Assembly: GCA_947628235.1 (NCBI GenBank) | Contig: CANQZC010000002.1 | Span: forward strand, 1 to 64,000 | Length of the DNA stretch: 64,000 nucleotides | Source of the DNA: an uncultured Bacilli bacterium | GTDB taxonomy: Bacteria > Bacillota_I > Bacilli_A > RF39 > UBA660 | Direction of reading: 5' to 3' | Part shown: positions 15,181 through 24,576 of the stretch, in pieces | Numbering within the stretch: the stretch's first letter is position 1 | Layout of the letters: every line of letters starts with the position of its first letter | Program-made: the position numbers and the translations under genes | The notes under the pieces: model-generated | Told to the model about the DNA's origin: nothing | Seen by the model: the letters and a program-made list of their open reading frames with translations, nothing else | Database searches by the model: none

Positions 15181-15498
15181 CTATTTTGTCTCTTCGTCTA
15201 TCCATGCAAGATAGCTATCTAATCCCTCTACGATATCGATAGCAAGAATCTCTGGTACTTCATAAGAGTGAAGTTTTTGAATTTCTTCTTTTACTTCGTT
15301 AAAAAGACTTTTTTTCGTTTTCATTTCTAAGATATACTCGTGACTAAATTCTATTTTTCCTTTCCACCAATAGTGGGATAAAACTTCTTTTTCTTGAACG
15401 CAACTAACTAATTTTTTCTCTAGTAGAGTATATGTGATTTTTCTTGCAATTTCTAAATCATCAATGGCTGTTTTTACAATGATATAGTTATTCTTCAT
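15181..15498 (-). CDS. cutA: CutA1 divalent-cation tolerance protein
   Basis: The 105-residue protein is a full CutA1: KKLVSCVQEKEVLSHYWWKGKIE carries the conserved strand pair, and HSYEVPEILAIDI the typical C-terminal motif. CutA1 forms stable trimers and has been linked to copper and other metal tolerance, although its biochemical role is unsettled. A good ribosome site (GAGGAAG) precedes ATG. It is the first gene of an operon with the MBL hydrolase. Confidence 0.93.
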   Translation of the reverse strand: MKNNYIIVKTAIDDLEIARKITYTLLEKKLVSCVQEKEVLSHYWWKGKIEFSHEYILEMKTKKSLFNEVKEEIQKLHSYEVPEILAIDIVEGLDSYLAWIDEETK

Positions 15499-15606
15499 AT
15501 ATTCACTTCCTCGGTTTTTAAACTATCATTATTATATCATAGTTTTTTTCTTTTTGATTTTGACAGAATTTTAGAATTGTGCTAATATCTTTCTCGAGGT
15601 GGGTTT

Positions 15607-16287
15607 ATGGGCGATATAACGCCAAAGTTTGCTTATGAATTATTGATTAAAAATGTGATTTCCGATAGTTCTGATTTAGAGAAACCAGAAAATCGATGGA
15701 TATGGCATTCTTTTTATGTAGGAGAAGCTGCTGCTAGAATTGCGGAACAATTGCATTTAGATAAAGATTATGCCATGGTATTAGGATATGTACATGATAT
15801 TGGAAGAAAGATTTCTCATGAAGGACATCCTATTTTAGGATATCAATATATGTGCCGTTTTGATTTAGAACCATACGGAAGAAGTTGCCTTACTCACTCA
15901 TTTATTAATAATGATATGAATTTGACAGCCGGACCAGTACCAACCGGAAATAGTGCTTTATTTATCCAACACTATTTAAAAGATTTAGTTCCTAGTATCT
16001 ATGATAGTATTATTCAATTATGCGATTTATTTTGTTCTCATGAAGGATTTACTACGATTGAAAAAAGATTACTAGATATTACCAAGAGAAAAGGGGTTAC
16101 GGAAAACTCTAAAGCGCACTATGAAAGTGTAATGGCATTAAAAGCAAAATTAGAAGAAGAAATGGGAATTTCCCTATATCAATTATTCAAAGAAATCAAA
16201 CAGGAAGATTTACTTTCTATCGACGAAGATCGAAAAGAACTTTTAGAGTTGATAGAGAAATCTCCTAAAACAAAAGTTATGCAATAA
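15607..16287 (+). CDS. HD-domain hydrolase
   Basis: The 226-residue protein contains an HD domain: IWHSFYVGEAA (first His), GYVHDIGRK (His-Asp), EGHPILGYQYM and a later CDLFCSHEG with further metal ligands. HD proteins of this kind hydrolyse phosphate esters of nucleotides; the substrate is not evident. AGGTGGG is 6 bases before ATG. It is transcribed alone and ends in a hairpin (16292-16313) whose T-run runs directly into a promoter. Confidence 0.85.
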   Translation: MGDITPKFAYELLIKNVISDSSDLEKPENRWIWHSFYVGEAAARIAEQLHLDKDYAMVLGYVHDIGRKISHEGHPILGYQYMCRFDLEPYGRSCLTHSFINNDMNLTAGPVPTGNSALFIQHYLKDLVPSIYDSIIQLCDLFCSHEGFTTIEKRLLDITKRKGVTENSKAHYESVMALKAKLEEEMGISLYQLFKEIKQEDLLSIDEDRKELLELIEKSPKTKVMQ

Positions 16288-16291
16288 AAAG

Positions 16292-16321
16292 TACATCGTA
16301 AGATGTATTTTTTGATATAAT
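16292..16321 (+). promoter_or_regulatory. Fused terminator and extended -10 promoter
   Basis: The hairpin TACATC-GTAA-GATGTA, six T, then TGA-TATAAT (16316-16321) without a gap. The T-run of the upstream terminator occupies the spacer of the next promoter. A second -10-like TTAAAAT near 16397 lies closer to the ABC gene, so the first transcript may have a ~120-base leader. Confidence 0.7.
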
Positions 16322-16442
16322 GATACTGGTAAAAAAGAATTTAAACAATTGTGGTAAGATTGTTTCTTTTGGTTGTAGAAAAAAATAAATTATGTTAAAA
16401 TGGAACCATCTTTTTGGAACCAAGGAATAGTAAGGAGGAAGT

Positions 16443-18188
16443 ATGAAAAAGAAAAAATTTAGTAATGTCAGACTAATTTTTCATTATTTGAAAGATGATA
16501 AAGGAAAAATTGTTCTCTATTTGTTTCTTACGGCAGCAACTTATCTTCCAGCGCTTTTATCTTCTTTCTTTTGGGGATATGCAATTGAAGGATTAATTGC
16601 TTCTTCTATCCGTACTTTCCTTTTCTTTTTACTTTTAAGAGAAGGTCTACATATCTTATTTTATAGTATCTTATCGATACCAAGAGATTTACTCTATAAT
16701 TATTTAGAGATTAAATTCTCTAAATCGGTTATTAAAGACCTTTATCATAAAGTAACGGAAATGCCAGCAATCGCTTTTGAAAATATTGGGGTAGGAGAAT
16801 TTATTAATCGAATGACAACGGACCCAGATCGAGTGATGGAACTATTAGGGCAGTTAATTCGGATGGGATGTCGGGCCATTGTTGTCGTTGTTGTTCTAGT
16901 GCTTGCGTTTACTACTTCTTTCTTTTTAGGAGTAGAAATTGTTATCTTTAGTATTATTATGGGATTTATTTCTGCCAAATTCTTTCCAAAAATTAAAAAG
17001 ACTCAGGAAAAGATTAAAAGAGATTCCGATATGCAAGTAAAAACGGCTACCGAGAATTTAACGGGAATTCGTGAAATTAAAGCATTAGGAATTAAGAAAA
17101 ATATTGAAGAAAAGATGTTTGATCGAATTGATACTCATTTTGTAGATCAAAGAAAAATTCGTAAATATGAAGTTGCTTATTTTAATTTAAATGGGCTTAC
17201 CTATTTTATTTTACAGACGATTATATTAGCGAGTGCAGGATACTTAGTGATTCAAGGAAAGATGACATACGCTTTATTTATTGTATTAGAATCGTATATT
17301 TGGAGAATTGATGATGTAGTAGAGAGTTTAAGTGATTTTGGTGTCAATTATAATAAAGTAAAAGTGTCTTTAAGAAGAATTGATGAAATTGTTAATAATC
17401 GTCTTTATGAAGATGAAAAGTTTGGTACAAAAGAATTAGTAAATCCAAAAGGTATCATTCAATTTAAAGATGTTTATTTCCGTTATCGTGAGGATGAAAG
17501 TGATACTTTAAAAGGTTTAAATTTAAAGATTGAACCCCATAAAAAAGTAGCGATTATTGGTCGTAGTGGGAATGGAAAGAGTACTATTTTTAATCTTCTT
17601 TTACGATATTTTGATGCGACAAAAGGAGAGATTTTAATCGATGATATTCCTATTCAAGAATTGACAGAATCTTCTCTTCGTTCTAACTTATCCATCATTA
17701 GACAGTCTCCTTTCTTATTCAATTTAAGTATTATGGAAAATTTTGAATTAGTAAAAAAAGGAGTTACTTTAGAAGAAGTACGAGAAGTATGTAAAAGAGC
17801 TTATATTGATGATTATATTATGAGTTTACCAAACCAATATGATACGATTATTGGTGAAGGTGGAGTCAATCTATCGGGTGGACAGAAACAACGGATTGCG
17901 ATTGCTAGAACGCTTCTTATTAATACAAAGATTATTCTATTTGATGAAGCTACTAGTGCTTTAGATAATGAGAGTCAAGAATATATTAAAAAGACAATCG
18001 ATGAATTAACGGAGGATCATACCGTTGTCATTGTTGCGCATCGTCTATCTACGATTATTGATGCGGATGTGATTCATGTCATTGATAAAGGTGTACTAGT
18101 ATCTTCAGGAACGCATCAAGAACTTTTAAAAAATTCTTCGGTTTATCAAAGTTTATATAACAATGAAGCATCTTCTAATTTAGAATAG
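16443..18188 (+). CDS. ABC exporter, fused membrane and ATPase domains
   Basis: The 581-residue half-transporter has a six-helix type I exporter membrane domain (about 15-310) and a nucleotide-binding domain (about 340-575) with Walker A IIGRSGNGKST, signature LSGGQKQR, Walker B IILFDEATSALD and switch His in IVAHRLST. All catalytic residues are present. Such proteins dimerise and export lipids, peptides or drugs; the substrate is unknown. AAGGAGGAAG precedes ATG. A low-molecular-weight phosphatase gene follows after 7 bases, so they share a transcript. Confidence 0.93.
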   Translation: MKKKKFSNVRLIFHYLKDDKGKIVLYLFLTAATYLPALLSSFFWGYAIEGLIASSIRTFLFFLLLREGLHILFYSILSIPRDLLYNYLEIKFSKSVIKDLYHKVTEMPAIAFENIGVGEFINRMTTDPDRVMELLGQLIRMGCRAIVVVVVLVLAFTTSFFLGVEIVIFSIIMGFISAKFFPKIKKTQEKIKRDSDMQVKTATENLTGIREIKALGIKKNIEEKMFDRIDTHFVDQRKIRKYEVAYFNLNGLTYFILQTIILASAGYLVIQGKMTYALFIVLESYIWRIDDVVESLSDFGVNYNKVKVSLRRIDEIVNNRLYEDEKFGTKELVNPKGIIQFKDVYFRYREDESDTLKGLNLKIEPHKKVAIIGRSGNGKSTIFNLLLRYFDATKGEILIDDIPIQELTESSLRSNLSIIRQSPFLFNLSIMENFELVKKGVTLEEVREVCKRAYIDDYIMSLPNQYDTIIGEGGVNLSGGQKQRIAIARTLLINTKIILFDEATSALDNESQEYIKKTIDELTEDHTVVIVAHRLSTIIDADVIHVIDKGVLVSSGTHQELLKNSSVYQSLYNNEASSNLE

Positions 18189-18195
18189 GTGAGGT

Positions 18196-18648
18196 ATGAG
18201 AAAAGTATTATTTGTTTGTCTTGGAAATATTTGCCGTTCACCGATGGCGGAAATGATTTTAAAAGAATTGGTACATCAACAAGGTCTAGATGGGGAATAC
18301 TTTATTTCTTCTTGTGGCATTAGTAATGAAGAAGAAGGAAATGATATTTATCCACCAGCAAAAAGAAAATTATGGGAAGAAGAAATCCCTATCGAATTTC
18401 ATCAAGCTAGAAAGATTACGCAAAAAGATATAGATACCTATCAAGATATTCTTGTCATGGAAGAACGACATAGAAAAGCACTGCTACAAAGATATGATGT
18501 GAAAGATCCTTCTAAAATTCGCCTTTTAGGGATGAGTGATATTGAAGATCCTTGGTATAGTGGAGACTTTGATACGGTCTATGAAGAAATTTTAGAAGGG
18601 TGTAAAAAATACTTAAAAGAAAAAAGTTATAAACAAGAAAGTCTATAA
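18196..18648 (+). CDS. Low-molecular-weight protein-tyrosine phosphatase
   Basis: The 150-residue protein begins with the LMW-PTP loop VCLGNICRSP (C8-x5-R14) and keeps the general-acid loop IEDPWYSGDFD near residue 115. It would dephosphorylate phosphotyrosine or arginine phosphate in the cytoplasm. It is co-transcribed with the ABC exporter. The terminator hairpin (18621-18656) lies partly inside the last codons, so coding sequence and terminator overlap. Confidence 0.93.
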   Translation: MRKVLFVCLGNICRSPMAEMILKELVHQQGLDGEYFISSCGISNEEEGNDIYPPAKRKLWEEEIPIEFHQARKITQKDIDTYQDILVMEERHRKALLQRYDVKDPSKIRLLGMSDIEDPWYSGDFDTVYEEILEGCKKYLKEKSYKQESL

Positions 18649-18656
18649 CTTTTTTT
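18621..18656. terminator. Terminator overlapping the end of the LMW phosphatase gene
   Basis: AAAAAGTTATA pairs with TATAACTTTTT. It begins within the coding sequence and is flanked by A and T runs, so it can stop transcription from both sides; the convergent DinG-like gene ends at 18655. Confidence 0.8.
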
Positions 18657-19944
18657 ATTTTACAAATTCTTTAATTAATTCTTTGGAAGAAGTTTCTAAT
18701 CCACAATTTTCAGCGAATGGTTCATAATCTCCACTTCCGGCAATCGTTCCCGTAAGAACGGTACTAGAAGGAAATTCTTCTAATGTTTGATGGATGAGAT
18801 GATCTACTCTTTTAGGGGCATATCCTACTTCTAATTGTAAGAATCCTTCTCTTTTTCCTTCTCGTAATTGGAAAGAATAGTCATATTTTAGAGAGCCTAA
18901 CGCAATATCGTGGAAGAAATTCTTAATAACAGATAAGATATCACAGATATGATCTAATCCTCCACTATATAATTGATTCATTGAAAAATGTGTTAAATGT
19001 AATTCTGCTTCACTCGCAACAATCTCTAGTTCCTTAGCTTTTTTCTGAATCGATGGAGTAAATTCTTTTGCCATAAAAAGTTCTTGAAAGAAATCTCTTA
19101 AGATATCTAAAGTATTTGCTTTTAGAAGTGTGATATTTCTTTTCAAACAGAATCTTTCAGCGACTTTAAAGTATTTTAAAATAACTTCATAATGCATGGA
19201 ATTTTGATAGAGTTCGCGGACACTTTCTTCTAATTTTTCAGATTCTTCTACGATAATGCAATCAGCATCTTTCTCCATTGGTTTCGTAACATCGTATCTA
19301 CGATTTCCAAATAAAGTTTCATGAGGAATTAAAATACATCCACTATGATATAAGTTCTCATATAAAAGACGATATTTACAATTTTTATAAAACTTACATA
19401 CAGAAAAACTACAGTTTTTCACATGAATTTTTTCCCAATCTTCTTTGGAAACACCATTAAAATCTTTCTTCTGAAAAGAATCTGGATATAAATGATGTAG
19501 AATTTCAATACTTTGAATAGAGGTTTCTGATTTCTTAGCAGCGTGTTTTTTAAGTCTTCTAAGACATAGATAATTTTCTTCTTTTTCAAGTGTATGAACA
19601 GGAATAGTAATTCCTAAAGTAAGAGATACTCCTTGTAATTTTTGAATGATTTTATCGCGCATCTCCTTGGAGGAAGTAGCGATGATAAAACGATTGAAAT
19701 AATTGCTATTCTGAGACGCTAAAAGCATAGGAATTAAATAAGCAATTTCATGATTTTCTTTTTGTTCCAATAATAAAATTTGATTACTTTGAATGGCTTC
19801 TGCGATATCATATAGAAAAAACTCTAGATCACTATCTAATTCACAGGTAATCATTGCTTTTTCTAATAGTTGATTGAAATCTTTCTTTTCTAAATCTTCT
19901 TTTCTTTCTTCTTCTCTAGAAACCATAAATATTGATTTTGTCAT
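18655..19944 (-). CDS. Degenerate DinG/XPD-like protein keeping the FeS cysteines
   Basis: The 429-residue protein aligns by eye with the N-terminal half of DinG-type 5'-3' helicases. Four cysteines match the iron-sulfur cluster layout: YLCLRRLKKH, then CSFSVCKFYKNC with C-x4-C-x5-C spacing. The ATPase sites are not preserved: the Walker A region reads LLEQKENHEIAYLIPML instead of a glycine loop with GKT/S, and the DEAH box reads VEESEKL. The second motor domain is nearly absent; only a LTGTIAGSGDYEPF remnant resembling motif IV is seen before the stop. It therefore looks like an inactive relative kept for DNA binding or another role, not a recent wreck, since the frame is intact. AAGGAG precedes ATG. 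Confidence 0.65.
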   Translation of the reverse strand: MTKSIFMVSREEERKEDLEKKDFNQLLEKAMITCELDSDLEFFLYDIAEAIQSNQILLLEQKENHEIAYLIPMLLASQNSNYFNRFIIATSSKEMRDKIIQKLQGVSLTLGITIPVHTLEKEENYLCLRRLKKHAAKKSETSIQSIEILHHLYPDSFQKKDFNGVSKEDWEKIHVKNCSFSVCKFYKNCKYRLLYENLYHSGCILIPHETLFGNRRYDVTKPMEKDADCIIVEESEKLEESVRELYQNSMHYEVILKYFKVAERFCLKRNITLLKANTLDILRDFFQELFMAKEFTPSIQKKAKELEIVASEAELHLTHFSMNQLYSGGLDHICDILSVIKNFFHDIALGSLKYDYSFQLREGKREGFLQLEVGYAPKRVDHLIHQTLEEFPSSTVLTGTIAGSGDYEPFAENCGLETSSKELIKEFVK

Positions 19945-20009
19945 ATATTTCTCCTTAAGCGAAATGTATTATACACGGAGAAAACAAAAAAAGCAATATC
20001 CATTGCTTT

Positions 20010-20867
20010 TTAAATATATTGACTCGTTTTAAAGTAAAGCGCTACTGAAGCATTATCTTTTCCATTTTGTGGACAGTAGAATTCTTCTCCTTTAGGCACT
20101 CTTTTCGCTGGTTTTCCATAGACTGCTTCTTGAATAATAGTATGTGCTAGATTAGTTTTTTTCGTATGTACTAATCTTTTTATTTTAGAATCAGAAAGAC
20201 AGTCTGTAACACCATCCGTAAATAGTAAAATTCCATCATAAGATTCATTTTCTAGAACAATGATATCTGGTTTGGTATTATAATCAGGTCCAATACATTT
20301 AGTAATTAAAGTACTTTTCTTATGGAAACGTAATTCTTCCTTCTTTAAAGTTCCCTGTTCATAATAGATCCATACTAAGGAATCATCTTTAGTAACTTGT
20401 TCCATTTCTTTTCCTTTGACGGTATATGCTCTAGAATCTCCAACATTGGCAACGACAGTATCTTTCTCGTTAATTACTGCGCAAGTAAGGGTTGTCGCAC
20501 ATCCTGTTCGATTGGATTTTACAATATATAAGTAATTGTTGATAAAACGAATAATTTGGGTTAAATATTTCGTTAATTTTTCCGTATTATTGATTTTGGA
20601 TTGGGGTTGGTTTTTAAACCATTTTGCTAAGGCACGAATAGCGAAATTAGATGCTACTTCACCACTTTCACTACCACCTACACCATCTGCTACGGCTAAT
20701 AATTTTAGATTATTATTTTCAGGATGAGTAATCGTAATGACACTATCTTCGTTATTGTCTCTGTGTAGACCAATATCCGTCAGGGAGTCTAATACATCCT
20801 CTAACTCGCCTTGATTCCCCTCTATTTTATTCGATAATCTTTTCGTTCTATGTAATAACGCGAACAC
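20010..20867 (-). CDS. PP2C-type serine/threonine phosphatase
   Basis: The 285-residue protein shows the PP2C metal motifs: DIGLHRDNNEDS, AVADGVGGSESGE, VANVGDSRAY, LLFTDGVTD and KDNASVALYF. The two Mn/Mg-binding Asp sets are intact. It would dephosphorylate Ser/Thr in cytoplasmic proteins and usually balances a PASTA-type kinase, which is not in this window. The start is GTG 20867, placed by AGGAGGG upstream. A consensus promoter lies at 20897-20925. The adjacent divergent gene pair at 21012 has no known link. Confidence 0.92.
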   Translation of the reverse strand: MFALLHRTKRLSNKIEGNQGELEDVLDSLTDIGLHRDNNEDSVITITHPENNNLKLLAVADGVGGSESGEVASNFAIRALAKWFKNQPQSKINNTEKLTKYLTQIIRFINNYLYIVKSNRTGCATTLTCAVINEKDTVVANVGDSRAYTVKGKEMEQVTKDDSLVWIYYEQGTLKKEELRFHKKSTLITKCIGPDYNTKPDIIVLENESYDGILLFTDGVTDCLSDSKIKRLVHTKKTNLAHTIIQEAVYGKPAKRVPKGEEFYCPQNGKDNASVALYFKTSQYI

Positions 20868-20896
20868 AAGAATCCCTCCTAAAAAAGACAGTTCGT

Positions 20897-20925
20897 ATCA
20901 TACCATGTTTGACGATTTTTGTCAA
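20897..20925 (-). promoter_or_regulatory. Consensus promoter for the PP2C gene
   Basis: On the minus strand TTGACA (20920-20925), a 17-base spacer and TATGAT (20897-20902). It is one of the few promoters here with a full -35. Confidence 0.8.
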
Positions 20926-21011
20926 ATAAGAAAAAACACTTTGCATCTTGTTTTATTTTCAATAAATTGGTATACTAGTAGTGGATAAAAAGAATAGATT
21001 GGGGTATTGTT

Positions 21012-22289
21012 ATGGAGCAAGTCTTGGAAAGTGTTTTAACGAGACTTGGGAAAGTTTCTCAAGTACTTGCGATTTCTCAGGAAAAATTACAATTAGAACT
21101 AGAACTAAGGGATATAGCGATTGTTTTAAGTCGAATTGAAAATGTCGCTGACATTGCTCAATATAATGACAAAAAACTAGATCTCTTTTTAACGAATGCT
21201 CCTCTTACTACTTCTATTACTCGAGATGATATTCATCTAGCTTGTGCGATTGTAAGTCTTTCCAATCATCCAGCTGTAAAGTCAGGAAAAAGATATATTG
21301 GAGCGATTGCTTCTTTAGAAGAATTAAAAGCCTTCGCGAAAACTTATGAAGAATCTAAAACAGATTTAACAGATACTAAGGCAAAAACGGATGGAGATCG
21401 TTTCCTAATAGATGAGTTAGCGTCTCATATTAAAAATCAACAAGTAGTAGATATTGAAAAGTATTTAGAAGTTTTAACTAGATTAGTATATATTAACGAA
21501 GATACGGAATTTTTAAATGTTGTGATGGCAGTCGTAAAGAAGAATGCTGATTTAATAGATAAAGAAGTAGGTTCTGATTATGGTGAACTTACTGAGTGTC
21601 AAGCCCTACTAGATGCTTATGAAAATAGATATCAAAAGCTTCAATTAAAAGAGATTACCAATATTTACTTAGATAATATTGAAGATTTATTAGATAAAGA
21701 AAAAATAACCTTAGAAGAAGCGAAAAGTATGCTTCCTAATGAAGAGGAAATCTATGAATACTTCTTATGGAGATGGATGAATACTCTTCTAAAGGGTGTT
21801 AGAACTAAAAAAGTTTCTTCTAAAACAAAATTATTAGAAGTAGAATCTTTATATCGTAGTATTGTAAAATCTACTAAGACAGAAGGAAAACAGATTATTT
21901 ATAATACATGGATTGATGATAATATTCCAACTTTTGCGTACCGTACGATGGATTCTGATTTAATTGGTCTAATTGATGAGTTACGAGAAGGAAAAGATTC
22001 TAAGAAAAATAATAATGTTGTTCTTTTAAATAAAGAGTTAGGAATTATTAAAAATGAAAAATACTTCTTATTCTTTAAAGAGTTACCTTTGAATCATATT
22101 TTAGTGATTACAAGTGGAGACTTAGAGAACATGAAAGATATTATTACTCCAGAATTATTACGAATTGTTAGTGTTGCTTACCATACTCTCGATAATTGGA
22201 TTATTAGTAAGTCCGAAGAGTATTACCGCTTAATGGATATTGCAAATAAGATTGAAAAGTATTGGGAAAATAGAAATATGAGGGGATAG
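21012..22289 (+). CDS. Uncharacterised protein, helical
   Basis: I do not recognise this 425-residue protein. It is soluble, rich in Glu, Lys and Leu, and appears largely helical, with a Lys/Asp/Thr-rich stretch (KTDLTDTKAKTDGDR) and a more compact C-terminal part containing FLFFKELPLNHILVITSGD. No signal peptide or membrane helix is seen. A TGG-TATACT extended -10 (20968-20976) precedes it. The next gene starts one base after its stop, so the two products probably work together. Confidence 0.55.
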   Translation: MEQVLESVLTRLGKVSQVLAISQEKLQLELELRDIAIVLSRIENVADIAQYNDKKLDLFLTNAPLTTSITRDDIHLACAIVSLSNHPAVKSGKRYIGAIASLEELKAFAKTYEESKTDLTDTKAKTDGDRFLIDELASHIKNQQVVDIEKYLEVLTRLVYINEDTEFLNVVMAVVKKNADLIDKEVGSDYGELTECQALLDAYENRYQKLQLKEITNIYLDNIEDLLDKEKITLEEAKSMLPNEEEIYEYFLWRWMNTLLKGVRTKKVSSKTKLLEVESLYRSIVKSTKTEGKQIIYNTWIDDNIPTFAYRTMDSDLIGLIDELREGKDSKKNNNVVLLNKELGIIKNEKYFLFFKELPLNHILVITSGDLENMKDIITPELLRIVSVAYHTLDNWIISKSEEYYRLMDIANKIEKYWENRNMRG

Positions 22290-22290
22290 T

Positions 22291-22905
22291 ATGCAGGAAG
22301 AAAAAGAAGATATTAGAAAAGATTTATTAGTCATACTAGAAGATCGAATCGCTAAAAAACGGAAAGAGATTGAGATTGCTTCTAAAGAATTTAATCAGAT
22401 GGAAGCTCTTGCTAAATTAATCTCTAGTATAGATAGTGATTTAAGAAATTTAAAATACTATTTTCGCGAAAAGTTAGAATCTGTTTTAGAACCATTCTAT
22501 CGTCCTACTGAATTGGTAGAGATATTAGATAAACTAGAATTAATTCGTCTAGTTCTTTCTCTAGAATCACAAGGAATTAGTCTAGAATTAAACGATGAAG
22601 AAATTGGTATTAAAGATAAATTTATTCATGATTTAAAAACTATTTATGAGGTAGAATCTAAAAAAATTCCTGCTGAAAAAGATAGTTTCTTAGCTGCTTT
22701 AGATGCGAATTTATCTCATTTAAATGGAATTCATAGAAAGATTAAATTAAATGGTAAGGGTAGTGAAATATTACATAAAGATGAAATAGATTCTTTAATT
22801 CGTATTGTACTAGAAGAAGAACCACCTATTGATACACAAGTATCTATCCTTTGCTTTGTAAATCATCTAAATTTACAAGTTATTGATAAAAAACAAAATG
22901 TATAA
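22291..22905 (+). CDS. Uncharacterised helical protein, partner of 21012-22289
   Basis: The 204-residue protein is almost entirely helical and charged (start MQEEKEDIRKDLL, then EFNQMEALAKLISSIDSDL). It has no recognised motif, signal peptide or membrane segment. Ribosome site GAGGGG overlaps the end of the previous gene, indicating tight co-expression. A short AT-rich hairpin follows the stop. Possibly a coiled-coil partner of the upstream protein; inference only. Confidence 0.5.
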   Translation: MQEEKEDIRKDLLVILEDRIAKKRKEIEIASKEFNQMEALAKLISSIDSDLRNLKYYFREKLESVLEPFYRPTELVEILDKLELIRLVLSLESQGISLELNDEEIGIKDKFIHDLKTIYEVESKKIPAEKDSFLAALDANLSHLNGIHRKIKLNGKGSEILHKDEIDSLIRIVLEEEPPIDTQVSILCFVNHLNLQVIDKKQNV

Positions 22906-22989
22906 AATCCTTAAAAAAGGATTTTTTTCTTTGTATATTTTAAATTTTGTGGTACAATAACACTTGATTGAAGCGGAAAGGGTGGAAAA

Positions 22990-23652
22990 ATGAAAAAAGT
23001 AGGGACAATCTTTGTATTAGCCATTTCTCTATTTTTAATGAGTGGCTGTGTGAAACAAACCGTAGATATGAAAATTTCAAAGGATGGAAAAATTGATTTA
23101 ACCGTTATATCTGCTATCTCTAAGGACTTTTTAGAAGATAGCGAAGGTTCTATTGCGCAAAGGGAAGACTTTGAAAAACTAGGTTATGAAGTAGAAGATT
23201 ATGATGATTCTGAAAAGGTAGGCGTAAAAGCAACTAAGACTTATTCTTTAGAAGAAGTTAGTGATACCAAAGAAACACAAGTACACTTAGAAGATATTGC
23301 AGAAGAGAGTTTAGATGGTAAACAATTATTTCAATTAGTAAGTGAAAACTTTTTAGGACAAAGATATAAAGGAAACTTTATTATTGATTTAACGAAAGTA
23401 GGAAATAGTCCTATCGAAGGATCAGAAATTTCTTACTCCGTAACACTTCCTTCTAAAGCAAAGAGTCACAATGCTGATGAAGTAAAAGGAAATACCTTAA
23501 CTTGGCATCTAGAAATTGGCGAAGTAAAAGAAATTCAATATGAGTTTATGATGAATGACAGAACCTATTTACTTGTCATTGCTGGAATTCTAGGACTTGC
23601 CATTATTGTTGCAGGAATTATTCTTTTCATATCAAAACATAAAAAAGCATAG
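22990..23652 (+). CDS. Lipoprotein with C-terminal membrane helix (LppM-like)
   Basis: The 220-residue protein has a lipoprotein signal peptide with lipobox MSGC, then a beta-rich domain starting VKQTVDMKISKDGKIDLTV, as in LppM/DUF3153-type proteins, and a single C-terminal transmembrane helix (about 193-215) followed by SKHKKA. It is anchored at both ends with the domain outside. The role is unknown; relatives are wall-associated. TGG-TACAAT (22950-22958) is a likely promoter. Its stop is followed immediately by the first copy of a 41-bp repeat. Confidence 0.7.
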   Translation: MKKVGTIFVLAISLFLMSGCVKQTVDMKISKDGKIDLTVISAISKDFLEDSEGSIAQREDFEKLGYEVEDYDDSEKVGVKATKTYSLEEVSDTKETQVHLEDIAEESLDGKQLFQLVSENFLGQRYKGNFIIDLTKVGNSPIEGSEISYSVTLPSKAKSHNADEVKGNTLTWHLEIGEVKEIQYEFMMNDRTYLLVIAGILGLAIIVAGIILFISKHKKA

Positions 23653-23693
23653 AAAAACTTCACATTTGTGAAGTCTTTTTTATAGTTTTAAAA
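23653..23693. repeat. 41-bp terminator repeat, copy 1
   Basis: Identical over all 41 bases to 27264-27304. It contains hairpin ACTTCAC/GTGAAGT plus T-run, and its last ~13 bases equal the 3' end (stop and last codons) of the gene at 27291. It starts directly after the stop of the lipoprotein gene. Confidence 0.92.
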
Positions 23694-23745
23694 GATTGTG
23701 AAATGAAGTGAAATATATTATAATTAGAAAAAAGAAGGCGATTTT

Positions 23746-24576
23746 ATGAATCAGGAAAAAATGGGAAAATTTATTGCAAAATGCCGGAAAGAAAAAAATT
23801 TAACACAAGCTCAGTTATCTGAAATGATAAATGTTGGCAGTAAGACAATTTCTAAGTGGGAAACAGGAATTGGTGCCCCAGATATATTTTTATTAGAAGA
23901 ACTTGGAAAAGCACTAGGAGTAACGCCAATGGATATTTTAAATGGTGAAAAAATAACTTCTAATACTACCAAAGAGATTATGAATAGCGCATATGATACT
24001 GCAAAATTTTATACTAATTTAAGTAAGAAAAAATCTGCCATAAAAATGATAAAGATTTCTCTAGGTATAATCATACTATTCGTATTTATTACTTTGGGAA
24101 TAATATTAAAAAATAATTATAATAATTGTTTTATGTATTCTTTTACAAGTGAGAATAGTGCATATGGTATAAATGGAATACTTATAGATACAGTAGAAAA
24201 GGATATTGTTTCAATTAATTCAATTGATTTAAAAGAAGATGCAGAGATAGCTGATGAAAAATATTATGATTTTCAGTACACTTTAAATGTTGGAAAAAAG
24301 GAAGTTTACACATCTGGTGATATTTTATCATTTAGTCTCGATGAAAAAAAAGAACTTAAACCATTAAATACAATATTTGAAAATATACATATTTTTATTT
24401 CTGAAGATGATGCTTATAATGAGGCATTAGAAGAGGGGTTTATAAAAGAGGATTTTTCAATAGTTATTAGATATACAGATGAAAAATTTGAACTTAAAAC
24501 AATTAATATTCCACTAGGGAAAAAAATAATTTTTTCTAATAATAAATTTTCTTATAGTAGTGGAGAAAATTTTTAA
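23746..24576 (+). CDS. XRE-family regulator with membrane helix
   Basis: The 276-residue protein has an N-terminal Cro/CI helix-turn-helix (residues ~5-65: LTQAQLSEMINVGSKTISKWETG, then PDIFLLEELGKALGVTP). One transmembrane helix follows (about 105-123), and a ~150-residue outer domain without a known family. Membrane-bound XRE regulators often sense a signal outside the cell and control an adjacent transporter; here an ABC/FtsX fusion follows. The gene lies inside the segment bounded by two identical 41-bp repeats, and its Asn/Lys/Ile-rich codons look more AT-rich than its neighbours, which fits transfer. Confidence 0.8.
   Translation: MNQEKMGKFIAKCRKEKNLTQAQLSEMINVGSKTISKWETGIGAPDIFLLEELGKALGVTPMDILNGEKITSNTTKEIMNSAYDTAKFYTNLSKKKSAIKMIKISLGIIILFVFITLGIILKNNYNNCFMYSFTSENSAYGINGILIDTVEKDIVSINSIDLKEDAEIADEKYYDFQYTLNVGKKEVYTSGDILSFSLDEKKELKPLNTIFENIHIFISEDDAYNEALEEGFIKEDFSIVIRYTDEKFELKTINIPLGKKIIFSNNKFSYSSGENF

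Noticed and set aside
16342-16370. Small terminator in the leader of the ABC exporter
   Set aside because: AAACAAT/ATTGTTT is AT-only in most pairs with a short T-run; too weak to call.
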